Assembly (NCBI GenBank): GCA_020854925.1
Contig: JAHKLV010000166.1
Span: 1 to 5,608, forward strand
From: Candidatus Methanofastidiosia archaeon
GTDB taxonomy: Archaea > Methanobacteriota_B > Thermococci > Methanofastidiosales > NM3
Length of the DNA stretch: 5,608 nt
Direction: 5' to 3'
Shown: positions 5,448 to 5,608 of the stretch, one piece after another
How positions within the stretch are numbered: position 1 is the first letter of the stretch
How the letters are laid out: the number at the start of each line of letters is the position of its first letter
Notes under the pieces: model-generated
What the model was told of the DNA's origin: nothing
Seen by the model: the letters and a program-made list of their open reading frames with translations, nothing else
Databases searched by the model: none
Position numbers and translations under genes: made by a program

Positions 5448-5608
5448 ATGGCACGTATAGCGCTGGGAAAGGAGGACAAGCTCCGTGCGCGGCTTTTCTA
5501 CGCCCGCACGCTGCCGCTCCTTGTTGCTAGCCTGGCGGTGGGCTATGCCGGGCTCTGGGCCATCCGCAGCTGGATGGCCGGCTCGGCGTATGCGCACCTG
5601 GCGACGTA
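5448..5608 (+). CDS. Start of an unidentified membrane protein (runs off the window)
   Basis: Fifty-three complete codons are visible and the frame stays open to the window end. The product begins with a short charged stretch (MARIALGKEDKLRARLFYAR). A hydrophobic segment follows from about residue 22 to 47 (LPLLVASLAVGYAGLWAIR and on), which looks like a first membrane span. I do not recognise the family. It starts 16 bases after the stop of the permease gene and has its own SD site, so it is probably co-transcribed with it and may be a partner subunit. The ATG at 5428 reads in another frame to a nearby stop and is not the start. Confidence 0.7.
   Translation, partial: MARIALGKEDKLRARLFYARTLPLLVASLAVGYAGLWAIRSWMAGSAYAHLAT

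Overview
The window looks archaeal, most likely from a methanogen. Its first gene pair encodes an Mvh-type (F420-non-reducing) [NiFe] hydrogenase. Genes end in long T-rich tracts of the kind archaea use as terminators, and the spacers carry TATA-box-like elements. Strong GGAGG Shine-Dalgarno (SD) sites precede several genes. The coding sequence is fairly GC-rich while the spacers are extremely AT-rich, which makes gene limits easy to see. The genus cannot be fixed from this sequence. All recognised genes lie on the + strand, and I found no convincing minus-strand gene, tRNA, rRNA, CRISPR array or mobile element.

Layout: (1) 1-1588 holds the C-terminal end of the hydrogenase small subunit (mvhG-like) and the complete large subunit (mvhA-like), which overlap by 4 bp. 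The large subunit ends exactly at the last metal-ligand motif, so it has no C-terminal peptide for a maturation protease to remove. (2) 1589-1785 is an AT-rich spacer with a T-rich terminator and a short palindrome. (3) 1786-2853 encodes a multi-spanning membrane protein of the flippase-like / lysylphosphatidylglycerol synthase membrane-domain family (UPF0104). (4) 2854-3008 is a spacer with a 9-bp inverted repeat that resembles an operator. (5) 3009-3791 encodes a lipoprotein solute-binding protein of the polar amino acid ABC-transporter family. No ABC permease or ATPase gene accompanies it here. (6) 3792-4030 is a very AT-rich spacer with a T-rich terminator, a good TATA box (TATAAAAG) and a strong SD site. 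(7) About 4031-5431 encodes a polytopic permease-like protein whose reading frame opens directly after that SD site but has no ATG, GTG or TTG until 38 codons later. An ATA or ATT start is therefore suggested. (8) 5448 to the window end is the start of a further membrane protein that continues beyond the window.

The hydrogenase pair is the end of an energy-metabolism operon. In known methanogens, MvhAG with MvhD feeds H2 electrons to heterodisulfide reductase. The next two genes look like separate transcription units for envelope and uptake functions. The last two genes are closely spaced and probably form an operon for an uncharacterised transport system. The points most worth a second look are the extension-less hydrogenase large subunit with an altered active-site canopy motif, and the unusual start region of the permease gene.
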